Positions 1 through 14,802 are shown, counted from the stretch's first letter. The stretch: 64,000 nt of DNA from Syngnathus acus (GCF_901709675.1 NC_051089.1:14433976-14497975); one strand, 5' to 3'. Made by a program: numbers and translations. The notes: generated by a model from the sequence alone, not told the origin.

Positions 1-2049
1 TCTAGGGTTCACAAGATGAGCACTAAGTGTGTGCAGCGCTCTTACAAATTCTGAACCAAAGCTTACATTCACATTCAATTCAAATGGGTAAAATAATGGG
101 TGGATGGAGAATGGTCAGGATTGGTTGTTTAGGGCTGCAGCACAGATGGCTTCGGCGGCGATGGAAGGGAAGATAGTGCCAGTGCTGGTTTGAAAATTAA
201 GGGCAACAAATATTCCCAAGGGTACAGTTGTATTCTACTCTTCCATTTGGAGCTGTCACTGAATAAAAAGCATCTTCTATTGGTCAAAGCCGGTTATAGC
301 GTGTTTTGCATTATCTGTTTGATGCTGATCACCGTTTTCAAATCTCATTTTCTTTCGGAGCACATCTAATGGCTTTGAAGCAGATGATGCGCTTTAGCAC
401 ATTTTTAATTGTTAGTGACGCTCTGGCCCAGGCGCTTGTAACTAGGATTCAAACGGTTAGATTGTAAGAAGTACAAGTGTACGTTCTTACGTAATACTAA
501 AGTAGTGATCGCTGAAGTCGTTGACACTATTAGTGAGATATTACATTTAGAGGAATTTGGGTTGCTCCTTGAAGCATACTGAGAGATCTTTGTAATAGTT
601 TATTTGTAATTATAGGAAGTGTGTGGGGGAGAGCAAGATAACAGCATAAGTAAGATACAGGGCAGTTTTTACACCACTGTAGAGTAAGACAAGATATATT
701 AGTGCACAGTCAACATGTTTCTAAATACATTTAAAACTATACAGTCAAAGTTGAGTTTAGCATGTTAAAAAGACTTATACTTTTTCATGTGTCGCCGTTG
801 GAAAATAAATGACAAGCAGCCATGCAGGACAATTCCTGAGAAGAACCTCTTATGCCAAGCTCAGAGCACACGGCTGTTACCAGCCATATGTTTAAATCGT
901 TTGTTTCCGTGCAGTGCGTCTTGACTCTTGACCTACAATGTTTTATAGTTACAACGCAACATCCGTTTGACCGTGTTTTACAGTATACCATACAATACAT
1001 TCTGTAATTCAGTTTTGGCGAGTGTGTTATAGTCGGTTTATGACACAAGCTTGATTTACACAAAATGTGTCGTAGGAATGGAACTCCCTTGTAGATCCAA
1101 GCTCTCCTGTCTGTTTTTATTTACTGTTGCTTTCAACCGAGTTTACGTTGTCGATTTAGAGTTTGTTTAATTAGCAAGTTTAAAACCTAAATTAGTTTTG
1201 CTGTTATTTATCGTCATCTCTTACCTTGACATCATCATTGTTCTGAAAAAGGGACTTTCCCATCGGGTGCAGAGACAACTTTGACATCTTTACGCCACAT
1301 TTTGAGCACAGTTTGAAGTATTTGAGTGTGAAAGAGGTTTTTCAAAACAACTATGATGACATTTCCTGGATTTTTAGTCAAATTGACAGCCAAGCACAAT
1401 CAATGAAGAGAAAAAACGTCAGAAGAATTTTTGAGAAAAGAAAGAACTGCTGATTCCAGAAAACATCGACGATTTACTTTGGCTTCCTCCGAAAGGAACC
1501 GAAGCTGAGTGAACATTGTCCCAACTGGACACGTTTGAAGGGATTTGTTTGAGAGGCACAAACATAAAAGACAATGCAGGGAACCGTAATTCCAGCACCA
1601 ATATTTGATTTTATGAAGGAGTACTGCTTTTTGTGTGAACTGCAGCTGCAAATAGAACATCTTATGTAAATTTGACTTGACTTAATGAGATCTTAGAGTT
1701 ACAGGGAAACACACACGCATGCACGCACGCCCACGCACAAAATGCGGTAGAAAGCTGGTGTACCTGGAGGAAGCCACCATGCTGTTATTTTCGCAAATTA
1801 TGAACAAAAAATTATTAGTATTTTTCTTTTAAATTCATGAAGGCAAGTCATCATCACATTTTTTTCTACATTTCTATTCAACATAAATAATAGACGATGC
1901 ACAACAGAGAGGTGGTTTCTCTTTTTTTAAATCACATAATTATTTTTATATGTATTTTTATGCTTCTGTTTATGTCATTCCAACGATAAAGATGTCACCA
2001 AATAAGATCACTGCTTGGGGGTTGTTTTGAACGAAAATGCAGTTTAAGA
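1..2049. other. Intergenic, nothing recognised
   Basis: AT-rich DNA with a short CA/CG-rich tract near 1,711-1,738. ORFs here are below 100 codons and lack family resemblance or splice context. Confidence 0.5.
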
Positions 2050-2221
2050 TACCGTAATTTTCGGACTATAAGTCGCACCGGAGTATAAGTCGCACCAGCC
2101 ATAAAATGCCCAAAAAAGTGAAAAAAAACATATATATGTATATAAGTCGCTCCTGAGTATAAGTCGCCCCCCCCACCCAAACTATGAAAAAAACGCGACT
2201 TATAGTCCGAAAATTACGGTA
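2050..2221 (+). mobile_element. Palindromic Tc/mariner-type MITE (copy 1)
   Basis: TA-flanked 172-bp element whose ends are near-perfect inverted repeats (CCGTAATTTTCGGACTATAA ... complement). TATAAGTCGC occurs several times inside. It has no coding capacity, so it would depend on a transposase supplied elsewhere. Overlapping ORFs are spurious. Confidence 0.85.
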
Positions 2222-5200
2222 AATGCTTTGGCTGTTTAGATACACGGCAACAACATTTTGAAGCCGAAACTGCAAACATTTGAATCAGGTGTTGAAATTC
2301 TCCTTGGAAACAAATTTTAAATGACTTAATCCATCATCTTCAAATCAGAAAGGAGGAGAAGTTTTTTTTGTCCAGTCTGAGTTGTCACGATAAATGTTTA
2401 TGTGGGTAACTTACTGAAATACAAATTCACATGCAATATTATGAATCCTCTCTTGTTTTTTATTTCTCTTGCCATTATAACCAAAAAAATAAATAAACTA
2501 AACAAAAACAAATCGAGGAAAATCTTGTCGTAGACAGGAGCCACGGCATTCTGAATCTGATACCCAATAACAACACAGTCTGTGGTTTCTAAAACGATTT
2601 TTCTTTTTAAGGAAAATGAAAGCTCAATGGAGGAAGCTGTGGTTCTGTGTTTTTTTTTTAACAATGTGTGTTCCATTCCCCAAACGGCATAGCGATGTAC
2701 GCAATGTGGGCCAATTCCCCAGGAGCTGGAGTTTGGCCAACAGCACCAGTATGTCGTTCATACTTTGTGCTCACTCATTACCAGACCATTTTAAACTTAT
2801 CCACTAAATAAGTCATATGTAGTGTAGCTTTTTAAAATAGTAGTCTTCATCACTTCTAACTCTTTTTGGATAATACCCTTTTGACATTGCCAATCAAAGC
2901 ACGGAGTGGAAGTTTTCCATCAGAGATGCGTGGCGAGTTGATTCCTGTTTATTTTGTTCCTCCTTGAATGGCACGCTCAGCTATTATTGAGTGTGCGTCA
3001 CAGCACTTTTTCCTGTTGAGTCCGATGTGATCCGTCAGTCTCTTTGTCATCCGCCCCCCGGACTCCTTCCATCGCTCGTCCGAGTGAGACGGTGGAGTGG
3101 CAGTGACGTGATGGGGCTACACAGACTGTCAGGATGGATCGCAACCCTGGGAGATTTGCAAACAAACACACACAGACACACAAAGGACATGCGTACGGAG
3201 TCACACATGCAGGCATTCACCCATATTGACACACGCTATTGCACAAAAGCAAGACCATGCAGTCAAAGACTCTGCTCCACATGCACACACGGTCCGGTGA
3301 ACTGTTAAGTCTGTCAGCCAAAGGTTGCTCAGTCTGACACAGTGTTTCAGCTGGAAACAAGCTCAGGCAAGCATTATGACTTCACAACATTAAACAGGTG
3401 CACAGTTTTTGTTTTGGTTTTTTTAACACAACCATGCTTCTTATTTCAATCATTTGAAATCGGAAACAAGACACTGAAGCGATGATCTCTTCGCAAACAA
3501 GAAAGATGAGTTAATGACACGCCGGTTTTTCCACCCGGACACACACAAAAGCAGAATCGACAACATGTCACCTACAAAACAATGAAGGCAAACCGCAAGT
3601 GCGGACACATTGTCCCATGATACAACATTTGAAGTGATTATTAATGAATAATTGTAATGAACCCACACAAGATATTTATCTTGTGATTTATTTATCTTGT
3701 GACCTGATGATTGGGAAAATATTCATAAATGAATGATTGCTATGGACACATTACTAGTCTCGTGGTGTATGTCAAATGATCAGGTCACACCGAATGGCCT
3801 CTTCACAATCATCCAGGCAGTTGGGAGTCACTGCACCCGCTGACAAAATCCGAAAAGCAGTAATAGACACGGATAGATAGGGAAATACAAAAGATCATTC
3901 TAAAAAATGTCTTTGTGTTTACTTTTCACATTGATATTTATTGAAGCCCACTAAAGCTACATTCATATTATTTTCCCCGTTAGCACACAACGAGTGTCCC
4001 TTTGACATGCAATCATAGAAATTGTCATTTTGAAAACCTGGTCACCCGCTATGTATAATGAGTCCATCATGATAAAAAGATTTAAATATAATCATTGATT
4101 GTAACTCATTACGAGGAGAGGTTGTAATGATTGCATCATTAAAAGCTCATCATTAACGCTGTTTTAATGCAACATTAGTTGGGACAAGTAAATGGATCAC
4201 TACTCCCCCCTGTATTAAAACATAGTGACACCGTGGGTCAGATAAATTAGAGTAGGCACATTTATAAACGATTAGCAACACATTCGCTGAAAGGCTAATT
4301 AGGCCTCAAGGGTAAGGACTTTGTTTTTGGCAAAGACCTGGACAGTCACCAAGGAGCGTCGGTGTCCGTCATGCCGCTCGAAGCCAGGTGGCCTTTTGTT
4401 TTGCTTTATTGAGCTACTTTTCCTCTGTAGACCTGCCTGCTGCTCTTTGTTGGTATAGAGACAGTACACACGGGAAGTCTTGCTCGAGGTCATTTTTGTT
4501 TTTTTACAGAAAAGTCTGTCCCGATCAACAGAGTCAAAACATAAAGGTCATTCACGAACAGTGGGAGTGTACGAAAATTTCAAAACAAGAAGCTTTCTCG
4601 CATTGCTATTTTTACACTTAAAGGACGTGTCATGCATTTTTATATTTCATTCAACATTCTCTGGCTTCCTATCCGGACTTTTTTGCAACATGAAAAATAT
4701 ACCTTGGACGTAAAGATTGTCTCGACAAAAAAAACGAACCTTGCAGAGACGTTCTTGCTATGTCTTTTGAGTTGAATACTGCGCTATGTTTAACGGCGTT
4801 CTAGCTTGTCTGTGTACGAATGACGGGAGAGTTGGTCTAATGAGAAGTGTGTTGGAGTCGACAGTAGCTAACCCCACCATTGGCAAGCACACACATGCGC
4901 TCGTGTCCTGTGAGACAAGCGTGGAGAAAGTCGTCTGTGTGAGAGCGGTAATTAGACTCCCATCCATTAAGGCAAGGGGCTGTGGCGAAGGATGAGCAGC
5001 AGGTGTGTCGTATCCGTGTGTTTCTTCCAGTCTGTAATTGGATATTCTGTGTCGTGTGTATTTCTACAGAACAAAAGCAGTCTGACATGGGAAAAACTTG
5101 GGTTCAATGGCACCAAAATTCCACAATGCCTAATCACTCGGCACATAGAAGCAGACACACTGTAGCTCATTTCACTCTGTAGCCATTTAAAGTATCAACA

Positions 5201-6724
5201 AACACCGTGAGCTAAAACGACTTTATCATCCAGCAGGTAGTTGCAAACAAGGCGTCTCTGAATGGAAATTTGTCTAGGATAATCTGATTAGTCCCTCGGG
5301 CCTGAATGCTAGCAAACAAACTGATGCAACAAACGCTTGAGAGACAGCGGGTGGGAGAATCATGTACCGTGCTTAATTTCTACATTTGCTACACCCTCTT
5401 CTCAGTAACCTTACTGTTTTTTGCACTAGCTTTCTTAGGAGACATGACTAACTACAAAAACTGAAGACAAACTACGAATGAACTTGTCAATATGCTAACG
5501 CGCGCCGAGACAAACGCAGGAAGTCACACACAAGTCATAACGTCACCTGACACGCTCTGACAGAGTCGCTCATGTCAAATTTGGTTCATAAGTGAGGCTC
5601 CAGTTCTTATCTCGAAATATTCGCAAATATAGGCGTTTGGAAGTTGAGGTTTTACTGTAATGAGAGCCCAACAGTTTACAAGTTCCCATTTGGTTTAGAA
5701 CTGGTCTTAAAATACAAATAGTCCTGAAGAAGACCGTCCCGGCAGGTTTGTGGTGTTGCCGTGGTCGGTCATTGTTGCCCTTGATGCGCACCCACAGCAA
5801 GGCATTTAGTTTGAGAACTGGATGGAGCCTGAATCATTTAATTATAAAGGCAGACTACCACGTACACAAATACAAAAGTGCAAACCGATGTTAAATCAGG
5901 AGAAATAATAGTTCTACATTTTTCACATATTTGACACTCAAGTGCACAGACTATAAAAAGATGCAAGGCAAATTGTTTTGTTTGAAACTTTGCTTATTTG
6001 ATACCATTTCTATAGTCAGTTACTTCTTAAGCTGTAACCCAAAAACTGCAAGTATCAGGCCACATTTGGAGACAAGCTAACAGTTGTTGTCTCTTCCATG
6101 TCATTGACTTCTCATTTCATAAGATTACTGTAATATTCTTGACTGTTTTGTATGTCAAATGTTATCGGTAGAATGTTAACATGTTTTCCCAAATTCTCAC
6201 AAAGCAGTTCTGTCTACAGGCGCTTGACTGTGTGTTTGAGAAGAGACACTAGAGTGAGTGTGTGAGTAGGTTGCACACTAACCACAACTTTGCTGTGTGC
6301 TGTAATTTAGCCTTCCACCAAAACCACAGCTACTTCTGCAGCAGAGCAAAGCTTCCCTGGCTGTCTTCACTGGCAGGGCCTAGACAGAGGTTACGCTAAC
6401 CCGATGACTGTTTGTTTGTCTTGCAGCTGAACCGACCATTAAAAGCGGGCCCTCAGTCAAAAGCACAAAAACAGACGGTTGTCATGTTCGAGGGCTGTAA
6501 TTGTAGGCCTTGCGTGATGTTTTTATTTTCTCTCTGACCTCACTGGATAAACTCACGGAGCCACTTAACATGGTGCTACTCTTGCCAGACTCCAGAGAGT
6601 GAATTAGACAGCAGTCGCTCCAACTAAACTTTTTTTCTTTCCCTAACCGTTCTTCCATAACAGGCATCATTTGTTGTCTCATTCTTGGATGTTTTAATTC
6701 ACAAGTACCTGCTGCTTCCTAAAG
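2222..6724. other. Intergenic, mostly unremarkable
   Basis: No gene found. A CA-rich stretch lies near 3,160-3,300. The segment around 4,130-4,330 is rich in ATTA/TAAT cores and could be regulatory, but nothing confirms this. ORFs of 60-105 codons here overlap one another on both strands and look random. Confidence 0.45.
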
Positions 6725-7247
6725 CAGGGGCTTTCAACTGGTTGTGTCCAAGGGACCACCATTAGACGCAACTTTGGCGGAATATTATTTTATTTTGCAC
6801 CAAAGGAGGATAGACCTATACAGGCTATTTATTTGCACCTGTATGTCTAAATTGGGAAGCTCAGCTACATTTCACATCATTTGGATGGGTAAATGATTCA
6901 CAAAATTAGCTGGAAAATAAATCTAGTCTAAATTGACTTGAGGATTGAATCCACCACCTTCAAGGTTGAAGTCTATCACTCTATAACCGAGCCACGGCCC
7001 TTGTAACTTTGCTTGGGGAAGGGGAGCCTGTTCAAATATGCTACACTTGGTGAAAGCATCCCCAGGAAGACACAGAAAAAGTCAGTTGATTGTTCAAAAA
7101 ATTAAATGAAAAATAAATCAAGTCTAATTTATGAATCAATTATATTTTTAAAATGTTACAATTATTTTCCATTCCCAATTTCGCGGACCACCTGCAATAC
7201 CGTCACGGACCACTCGAGGGCCGTGGACCACTGGTTGACAATCTTTG
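6725..7247. mobile_element. hAT-like non-autonomous element with 8-bp target duplication
   Basis: The left end CAGGGGCTTTCAACTGG and the complement of the right end CAAAGATTGTCAACCAGTGG are diverged inverted repeats of hAT type. The 8 bases outside are TCCTAAAG (6,717-6,724) and TTCTAAAG (7,248-7,255), one mismatch, matching the 8-bp duplication expected for hAT. The subterminal 'gaccac' motifs are also inverted. No transposase ORF. Confidence 0.6.
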
Positions 7248-7255
7248 TTCTAAAG

Positions 7256-10200
7256 AAATCTCCTTGCGCAAGCGGTGAAGAGTATTTATGTTGACTGGCA
7301 CAGAGATCAGTAAGACAGCAAACGTGGGTTGCAAATGCGGTGTTGACGATGGGAAATGGTGTCTTTAAATTAGCCTCCTGCAGATGACTACATGGGCAAA
7401 ACAGACGTGCCTCAAGACCGCAGAACACGAAAATATAATTCCAATAGAAGTGAGCTCATGCTGTCCAACTTGCATGAAATGTTGACAAGCGCTCCAAGGT
7501 TTCAGACTTCACTTGAGGTTGTCATCAATTCCACTGGAAACACACAGGCAACTCTGGGGACACGACCTCCTCCCTCATCTGCTCTCCCCCTTATCCTTGC
7601 TCTTCATCTTTGTCTGTGTCTGCTTCAAGTCATTTTGAACTCTACAATTACTGTCTCATAAAAACGACAGCCGTACCATTTTAGCCATCAGCAAGAACAG
7701 AAGAGGACAAAAGGAGGGCAGAAAAGCATCAGCATCAAAAAACAGACAAAGCCATTCCAGGAAAGTGAGAAATGGCAAGAGGAAATTGCCTTGGTAACCA
7801 TTTACTGTGTGACGGGCGTAATTGCCAATGCGAGCCGGACCAAAATGTCATCTCGTCTGGTACGGTGGAGCAATTGAGTGGGAAGTCAGGCACAGACATG
7901 CCAGTTACACGGGCAACGTGAGACGATAAATTGCATAATGCACATAGGAGGTACATTTTGTAAATGCTGCTCAACCAGTCAATGTGTACCCCGCTTGTCA
8001 CCAAATGTCATCTGGGCTCCTGTGACCCTAATGAGGACGAGAAAATATATGCTGCTGAAGAACATCCAATTGTCGATGCAGTACTTTGACATTCTTAGGG
8101 CTCATCTCAAGTATGTTAATTGCAACCTTCCTGACTCCTTGTTCCCCAAAATCAATAAGTGATGGACTAATCGTGATTGTCTGCATTTGTAAAACGTGTG
8201 TGGCTGTAAAGAAGAAGTACGATCAAACACCCAGTAGGAAATTGTAATTTAAGTCATTGCACAACATTCAGTGAACTTAATCTTGCACTTGACAGATATA
8301 CGAAAAATAATAAAAATTAAAGCGAGGCAAAAGAAAATAACATTAACAAAATATTACATTAAAGAAATTAAAAAAACCGCTCAAACTGAATTAAAAAAAA
8401 TTCCAATTGGAACGGAATAAGGAAAAATCGAAAGCTATAAGAACCCCAGTTCACAGAACCGATGTATTGTTGCCTTATTAACAGAGTTGGACATGTGGGT
8501 GGAAAAAAAAGCAATGGCAACGTGAAGCAGCGTGAGGCTCGGGTGTGAAAGGCCAGTTTACTCTCTGATCGCAGCTGGCCACGTTCCGTCTCTGATACGA
8601 TGTCGGAAGTCGTCAACTCACTCAAGAGCCTGCACACGTCCTACATCATTATAGAGAGCAGCCGAAGCCGAAGCTGACTGACCTGGTCTTGGTGGCATTC
8701 ATATTGTATTTATGAAGGAAGCTTCCATGTTGTAGTTCAGTGAATTTATGTCTTTGTGTACGTGTTAGTCTTTGTGGTGTGCCAGTGGAAAGTGCGATCT
8801 TTTCATAGCCTTGAGTTCCATTCTGAAATAGCGCCTGAGTGTTTGTTATTGTGGAAGAGGTGTGTAAACACACGACAGATGACTTTATGATGTGTTTCTC
8901 ATTGATGTGGGCTTTGAGCGCTCATCAAGCCGGAAGGTGAAGATGAGGCTAGAGGACTCAAGAAGCCGCCTTTGCCCTTTAGTGGCGGCAAATAAATGAC
9001 GGGCCTTCATGGTGTCCCACAATCACCACATCTGACCAGGACTTTTTCAAACCTCCACCCTCTGCTGTTCCAGATTAGCTCACCGGAGAATCCCACCCAC
9101 TGAATGAGCACTGAGGCCGGCCAAGCCACTTAGGATAGGTGGTTGTCTGAATGAGACCGCAGGCCGTCTTGGCTGACTGCTCAGGCCTCCTCGGTAGACC
9201 TTCACGAAAGCTTCATGACAGACTTGAGAGCCAAACGTTGGACCACACTGTGTGCGTCAGCCATTTTTGTCTGTGAGTTAGTGTACTCGTAGTTGCTTGG
9301 GTGAGTCTTAATTTCTCTGCGTGCATCTGTTCCCTCAGATTATATGTTTAATGTGAACATATGTGTGTTTTGGTTTGGGAAAGCTCACCACATTAAAAGC
9401 CAAATTATGACGAAAGAAAAGGTCCCCACAACTAAAACACAGCCAGACTCTTTCAGATGGACCCCAGGTTTCGAAAATAGAAGTCAAACACGAGCAGGCG
9501 ACTGACCCATGTCTTTCATGAACCAGAAAAAGACTCAACTGTCTTGAGGGCTGTGCGAGTGAGTGGCCCTTTTTTGTAGTTCAACGAGCGTCACTGGACT
9601 TCAACCGTTTGAGAGACAAAAAACAAAACAAAAAAGCTCACCCGTCAGTATAGGAAAATGGTAAGCAAAATCTATAGTGTCCTATTTCAGCCATTTTCTC
9701 ACATTCTTCCTCATACCGGATACCCTCTCTGTTGTCCTTCGGTGAGAGTCCATTTCTTTAACGTAGGCTTTTAAGCTCAATTTCCTCCAACTGATCACAT
9801 CAGTTGTTGCAATTTTTCCGCTTTTTCTGCCCATTTATTCTCCTAGGCATGTTGCAGCAATAATAAGTTGACAACTGCACATCTTCCTGAACTCTACTCC
9901 CACCATTTTCTGAAGCAATTCATCTCCATGAACACACTAAAAGCATACTCCTACACTGAACAGCTACACAAAACACACAAATAGCTACATAAAACTGTTT
10001 CTTCGCGAGACGCATGCTTCTGCAGTTTCAATTGCTTCAGCTGCTGGGATAGCCCCTCCATTGTTTTCTTTGGCCAAACCCAGATGTAATTTGTTCTTGG
10101 AAAGATAATCTAATCGCAGCCTAAAATCTAAAAGGGGAAGGCCTCTCTCCTACAGCCTCGCCAAGGCTTTAAATCACTAGATTATTGGTTTTATGAGGGC

Positions 10201-10620
10201 AACCCATGTGAAAATAATTGCTAATGTTGCAAGAGTAACCAGTGGAAAGCTGGGTAATGGGGCAATGCGTACTGTAAATTCTGATTGCAATACATGGAAA
10301 TCATCCAGGCCACTGTTATTTTATGGCCACTCATAAAAATAGTCCAAGCAGGACAACAATTGCACTGACCACATCCATTAAAACCAATAATGGTGTCACG
10401 AGCCTCGCTCCTGCTGCTTGCCCACAATTCAGAGCCCTGTAGTTTTGGAGCCTTCTCTTTCAGTCTATTCATGGAAATGGGATTTAAGAATCACGTGAAA
10501 CACACGCTACAAGAGAAGAATGAGCCTTCACATTTCGTTTTGTGTGTAGCCTATTACTTACAAATAAGTGAAGAACAATCGGTCCCATAATCATTTTCTC
10601 GTGTGTGTTAAACATTTGTC
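7256..10620. other. Intergenic, nothing recognised
   Basis: Several 60-94-codon ORFs on both strands, none with family likeness or good splice context. No repeat family recognised. Confidence 0.45.
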
Positions 10621-10700
10621 GTACAGTGCCTATAGAAATTCGTCATTTTAAATACAACTTTATTTGTCATACAACCTAAAATCAAAACCCATTAAAAAGC
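10621..10700. mobile_element. Possible DNA transposon end fragment
   Basis: The phrase 'acagtgcctatagaaattcgtca' resembles terminal sequence of common fish Tc1-like elements. Only about 70 bp is recognisable and no partner end was found. Confidence 0.25.
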
Positions 10701-10903
10701 ATCTTCAAAAGCATTATGGGAATTAGCAAGGCTTCGCTGTCCCCACAAGCACTTTTTAGGCTTTTTTGCCTCATACCAGTAAGTAATGTTGGAATCTTTT
10801 TGTTGTTGTTGCTTGGATTAGATTTCCTTATTTGTCAATTAAAAATGTGGTTGCAAATATTAATTGAATTGAGAAGCAATGCAATTACTTTGGCTTTTAA
10901 AAT

Positions 10904-10920
10904 GGGGGGGGGGGGGGGGG
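10904..10920 (+). repeat. Run of 17 G
   Basis: Homopolymer G tract seen directly, preceded by AAAT. Length is likely unreliable in sequencing; may fold as a G-quadruplex. Confidence 0.95.
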
Positions 10921-13849
10921 TCTTGTTATTTGGCTGGGACCTCATGTAACTATTTAAAAATATTTTAGCTTGTAACCGGTTACTACTCTAATTTAATATT
11001 AACTGTAAAATCTTATTCAGAAAACGTTTAACATTTATGCTTATAATAAGATTTGTTTTCTGATGCAAAATGCTTATCGAGATAATTTTTCTTCTGAGGT
11101 TAAAAGAACAATTTTCTAGAAACAAGAGACAAGTCTTTATTTTTTCTCTTGTGAGTTTTTAATTTTTGGCAGCTCACTTTCCAGAAGAAACAGGCTCAGT
11201 TTGGCAGTGCAAGCCCACAACTGTGCCAATCACAATTTTCCACCTCAGAATCTATTCCCATGTGTCACACTTACAATCAAACCTACGATACAGTACAATT
11301 CAATTCATGCCCTTTCATTTCAGTAATATTTTTCCAGAAATCTGAAGTGGAACAGAACATCCTTCCGCAAGTGGTAAGACCTTCTTGATCAAATCAAAAG
11401 GCCACATGATGTTCATATCTGTCTCTTGTGTAGCTTCTCGGAAATCTGTGGTAAGGTTTTTGAGACAGCATCTAATTCAGTTCACTTACAGTCAGCCAAA
11501 ATGTTCACGGGTGGTCTTGTCTGCACTGCAATTTGCAATTTTGTCTTCTGATGTTTACATTTAATGCTCAATTTGCTCACTCGCTTCAACACTGTCACAA
11601 GCACATGTGCACCAATAAAGCATACGTGAAAGAAATCCATGGACATCCAATGTCAAGATTATTTAAGATAGGCAGCCTTTTTGCCAAGCAGTGAAGTCAA
11701 CATGGATAAAAAATATTCACAGAAACCTAAACCCAAGACTCACTATTTCAGGCAATGTGATTTCCAAACTTCTGCCATCAACTAATTAACTACATTTAAC
11801 AAAAAAATTAAGAGTATTATTATTATTGAAACTGTTTTTCACTACACGTTACACCACAAAAGAGTACAATTATTATTATTGAAACGGTTTTTCACGACAC
11901 TTTGGGGATACAGGGCCACAAAATAACCTGTTCATTTTTTATGCTGATTTGATTTGTGCTTCTTCATCTTTTGTGAATAAACAGGAAAAGAGAGTAGAGT
12001 TACCATGAGAACACCACTTAACCTAGTAACCTGTGTGTGTTCCTATTACGCTCACGACATCTTGGCCACAATTTGAGGCCAAAACCAAATCTTGTTTACA
12101 CTTTCACAGAGACACATTCACACAAGCATACACTACCTAAATGCATGGAAACAATGGACGCATTTCACCACAGCAGCACTGTCGTGCAGCTCAGCCGCGA
12201 CATCCTGTCTTGTTGTGAGCCAGCGGAGTGTTCAACAACCCACAAGCGCATAAGCATGTGGTGTTGAGAGTTGTCGCGTCAGACATCCGGAACTAAACTC
12301 TCCTTAACACAGAAAGAAAAACGTAGATAAAACACTTGATTTAACACCTTCATCAAAGCTGCAATAAAATGTTAAGAAGATGGTGCAAAGTGCAGACTTA
12401 TTATTCTATTGGGTCCGTGTTCAAAGCCTTAACGGTTTTAGTGCACAAAGGGGGAGAGCGCTGGGTTCCGCTTGTGGTTTGTGGGCTTTCGCATGAGATG
12501 TAACGGTTCAGTTTCCTTGTCAGCAACATATTTAGGTTGTGTGAGCCACCACTCGAGTGTCAGACAGTGACACATAGAGAAAAAGCGAGAGAAAAAGTCG
12601 ACTTTAAATAGTCTGCCTGTCTGGTTTTGCAGCCTGTGACAACTGCATTGATGTGATGAAAGAAGTTGAAAATGTAAGTAAGCAGTTAAATTATACAGAT
12701 TGGAAAATGGGCAAACGACCTACATTAAGATGAGGCACAAGAATTGCAGAGGATGGAGAAGGGACATACAGGGCTAAGCCAAAACGAAATCTTACAGAAT
12801 TGTCAACTAAAAAAATCATGCATTAACTTGATTTTCCCCCTACGTTTCAGCTAAAGTAATAAACAGTACAAAGGGGACATATTAACAAGTTGAACTAATT
12901 TTAGCACACATCTGCTAAGGTAACCAAAACGTCCGAGAAACATCCACACACTTTGGCCTTGTTGAGTGCAAGATGTCAGCACTACATTACATTCAAACTA
13001 AGTAACTCAATAACACATGAAACTCTACTTCTAAGAGGTCAGCAATTTGTCAGCTGACCAAGCCAAGAAAACAGGTGAGCTGTGACTTGCCTTTTAAAGA
13101 GAAAACTAAGAGCAGCAAAAACAGAAAGAGAAATGTGCTTGACCAATGCAGCGACCAAACCTAGTCACTTCTAATATCTGCTTCTGTGTCAACATCAGTA
13201 GAGTTGCGTTAAGTCATGTAGGTCGAAGGCAGTAGGATCCCAATGAACTACGCTCACGTGAGCTACATGAAAGTCAGACGTGAACTACGAAACTACAAAA
13301 ACAATATCGCGACAGCATCAAAAGGAAGTTTTCATGACAAAACAAGTTGACTTGTACAACTGACACTAAACGATGTACTTTGTAACATGGCCCCGAATGA
13401 GATTGTCCTGATAGTCCGTCGAGTGTAGACTGCCTCTGGTATGGAGAGAGACGTGCAAATTAAAATGTAAAGCTCCTCGGAGCCCCATCTTAATGAAATC
13501 CCACATTAAGGTGAGCAAGGAGTCAATGTGCACTGGAGGGAAGGCGGGTGAAGGCAATCCAACAGGGAGTTGTGCCTCCTGTCTCATCCCTTCTCTACAC
13601 TATTATTACCTTGCTTATCTCTTCCCACACAATTTCCTCTCAAATATTTCTCTTCTCTTATTGGCTGTCTGTAAAAAGCATCCCTGCCTCACTTCATCCG
13701 TTCTTTCTCACATTGCTTCTCCTTCTCCCCCACAATTTGCTCTCCATAAGGTTCCTCCTCCACCGTTGTTGTTTTGGTTGCCGCTTTGGCTCCGTGGGTG
13801 CCACATCTGGCAGATCCAGACGAGGCCTACGCGGCTGGAAGAGGGAGAA
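10921..13849. other. Intergenic, nothing recognised
   Basis: No gene or clear repeat. A short sequence around 'attattattgaaac' occurs twice (11,817-11,833 and 11,869-11,886), a small local duplication. C+T-rich DNA at 13,580-13,780 creates an ORF of 140 codons that is low-complexity and rejected. Confidence 0.4.
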
Positions 13850-14050
13850 GCGGAGATAATCGGGCTAATCCCTCCGTCATCCCCGAGGCTATCACGCTAC
13901 TCTATAACCCCCTAATCCCTCTAATTCCCTCACACTCGGCAGTCAACCTCGCTGTCAGACACATCGGGATCCTTATCGCCAGGCAAGAGCTGTTTGTGTG
14001 TGTCTCAGTGGCTTCCTTTTAATCACTCAGTGGCCTTGCGGACTGAATGA
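13850..14050. promoter_or_regulatory. Candidate conserved non-coding block
   Basis: Moderate-complexity sequence with repeated 'ctaatccct' words and no ORF of interest; it resembles vertebrate conserved non-coding DNA in texture. Inference only. Confidence 0.2.
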
Positions 14051-14691
14051 CCTGAGAAATCTATGGAGGGACTTTAGCGAACAATCTGCAGACATAACAA
14101 CAACTACGTTGACAGGGAAACCAGATCTGCCTCTTGCTTTTGATTTTAGGGCTATCTGACAGTGTTTGTTCCTTTCCCCCTCTTTCTCATGCTCGTCTGT
14201 GCGCGTGGGGGAGAATGGATAGGCAGGCGTGCAATTATCTGCAAGTACAACACAAACAGATTTTAGCTGCAGCTTTGCTCAAAATAGCAGGAGAGAGATT
14301 TGAAGAATATTTACACTAGCAAGCTACAGTTATAACATCTGAGGATATGCTTCATATTTTTATCTAGCCCAAAAGAGTTTGATGCGTTTAGGTCAGGGCT
14401 CACGTGTGTTGGGCCATATAAAACTGGCGCATTTTGGTGGAAGCCTCTTTTAGCATGTTTGGTAATTTGGCAGACCACTGGTGACAGAAAGCAAACTAAT
14501 CTTGCGACCAGTTAAAAGATGGTTTAAGTGGTGGCAAGGGTGACGTATCGCGATTTTGGTGGATTTGATCGAGGTGCACGCAGATAGTTTCGACACACTA
14601 GATGTTTGTGGTGGATGTCATCATTCATAAATATGACAACAGAACCTGTTGAATCATTGCGGAAATCAATTTGTCGATTGTGTTACTATTA

Positions 14692-14802
<111 letters not shown>

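Noticed and set aside
1400-3668. Similar minus-strand peptides around SWDNV at about 1,520 and 3,610
   Set aside because: Only about a dozen bases (GGGACAATGT) clearly match; neighbouring similarity is too weak to call a repeated exon or element.
13493-13915. 140-codon plus-strand ORF
   Set aside because: C+T-rich low-complexity DNA; no domain, no splice support, overlapping ORFs in other frames.
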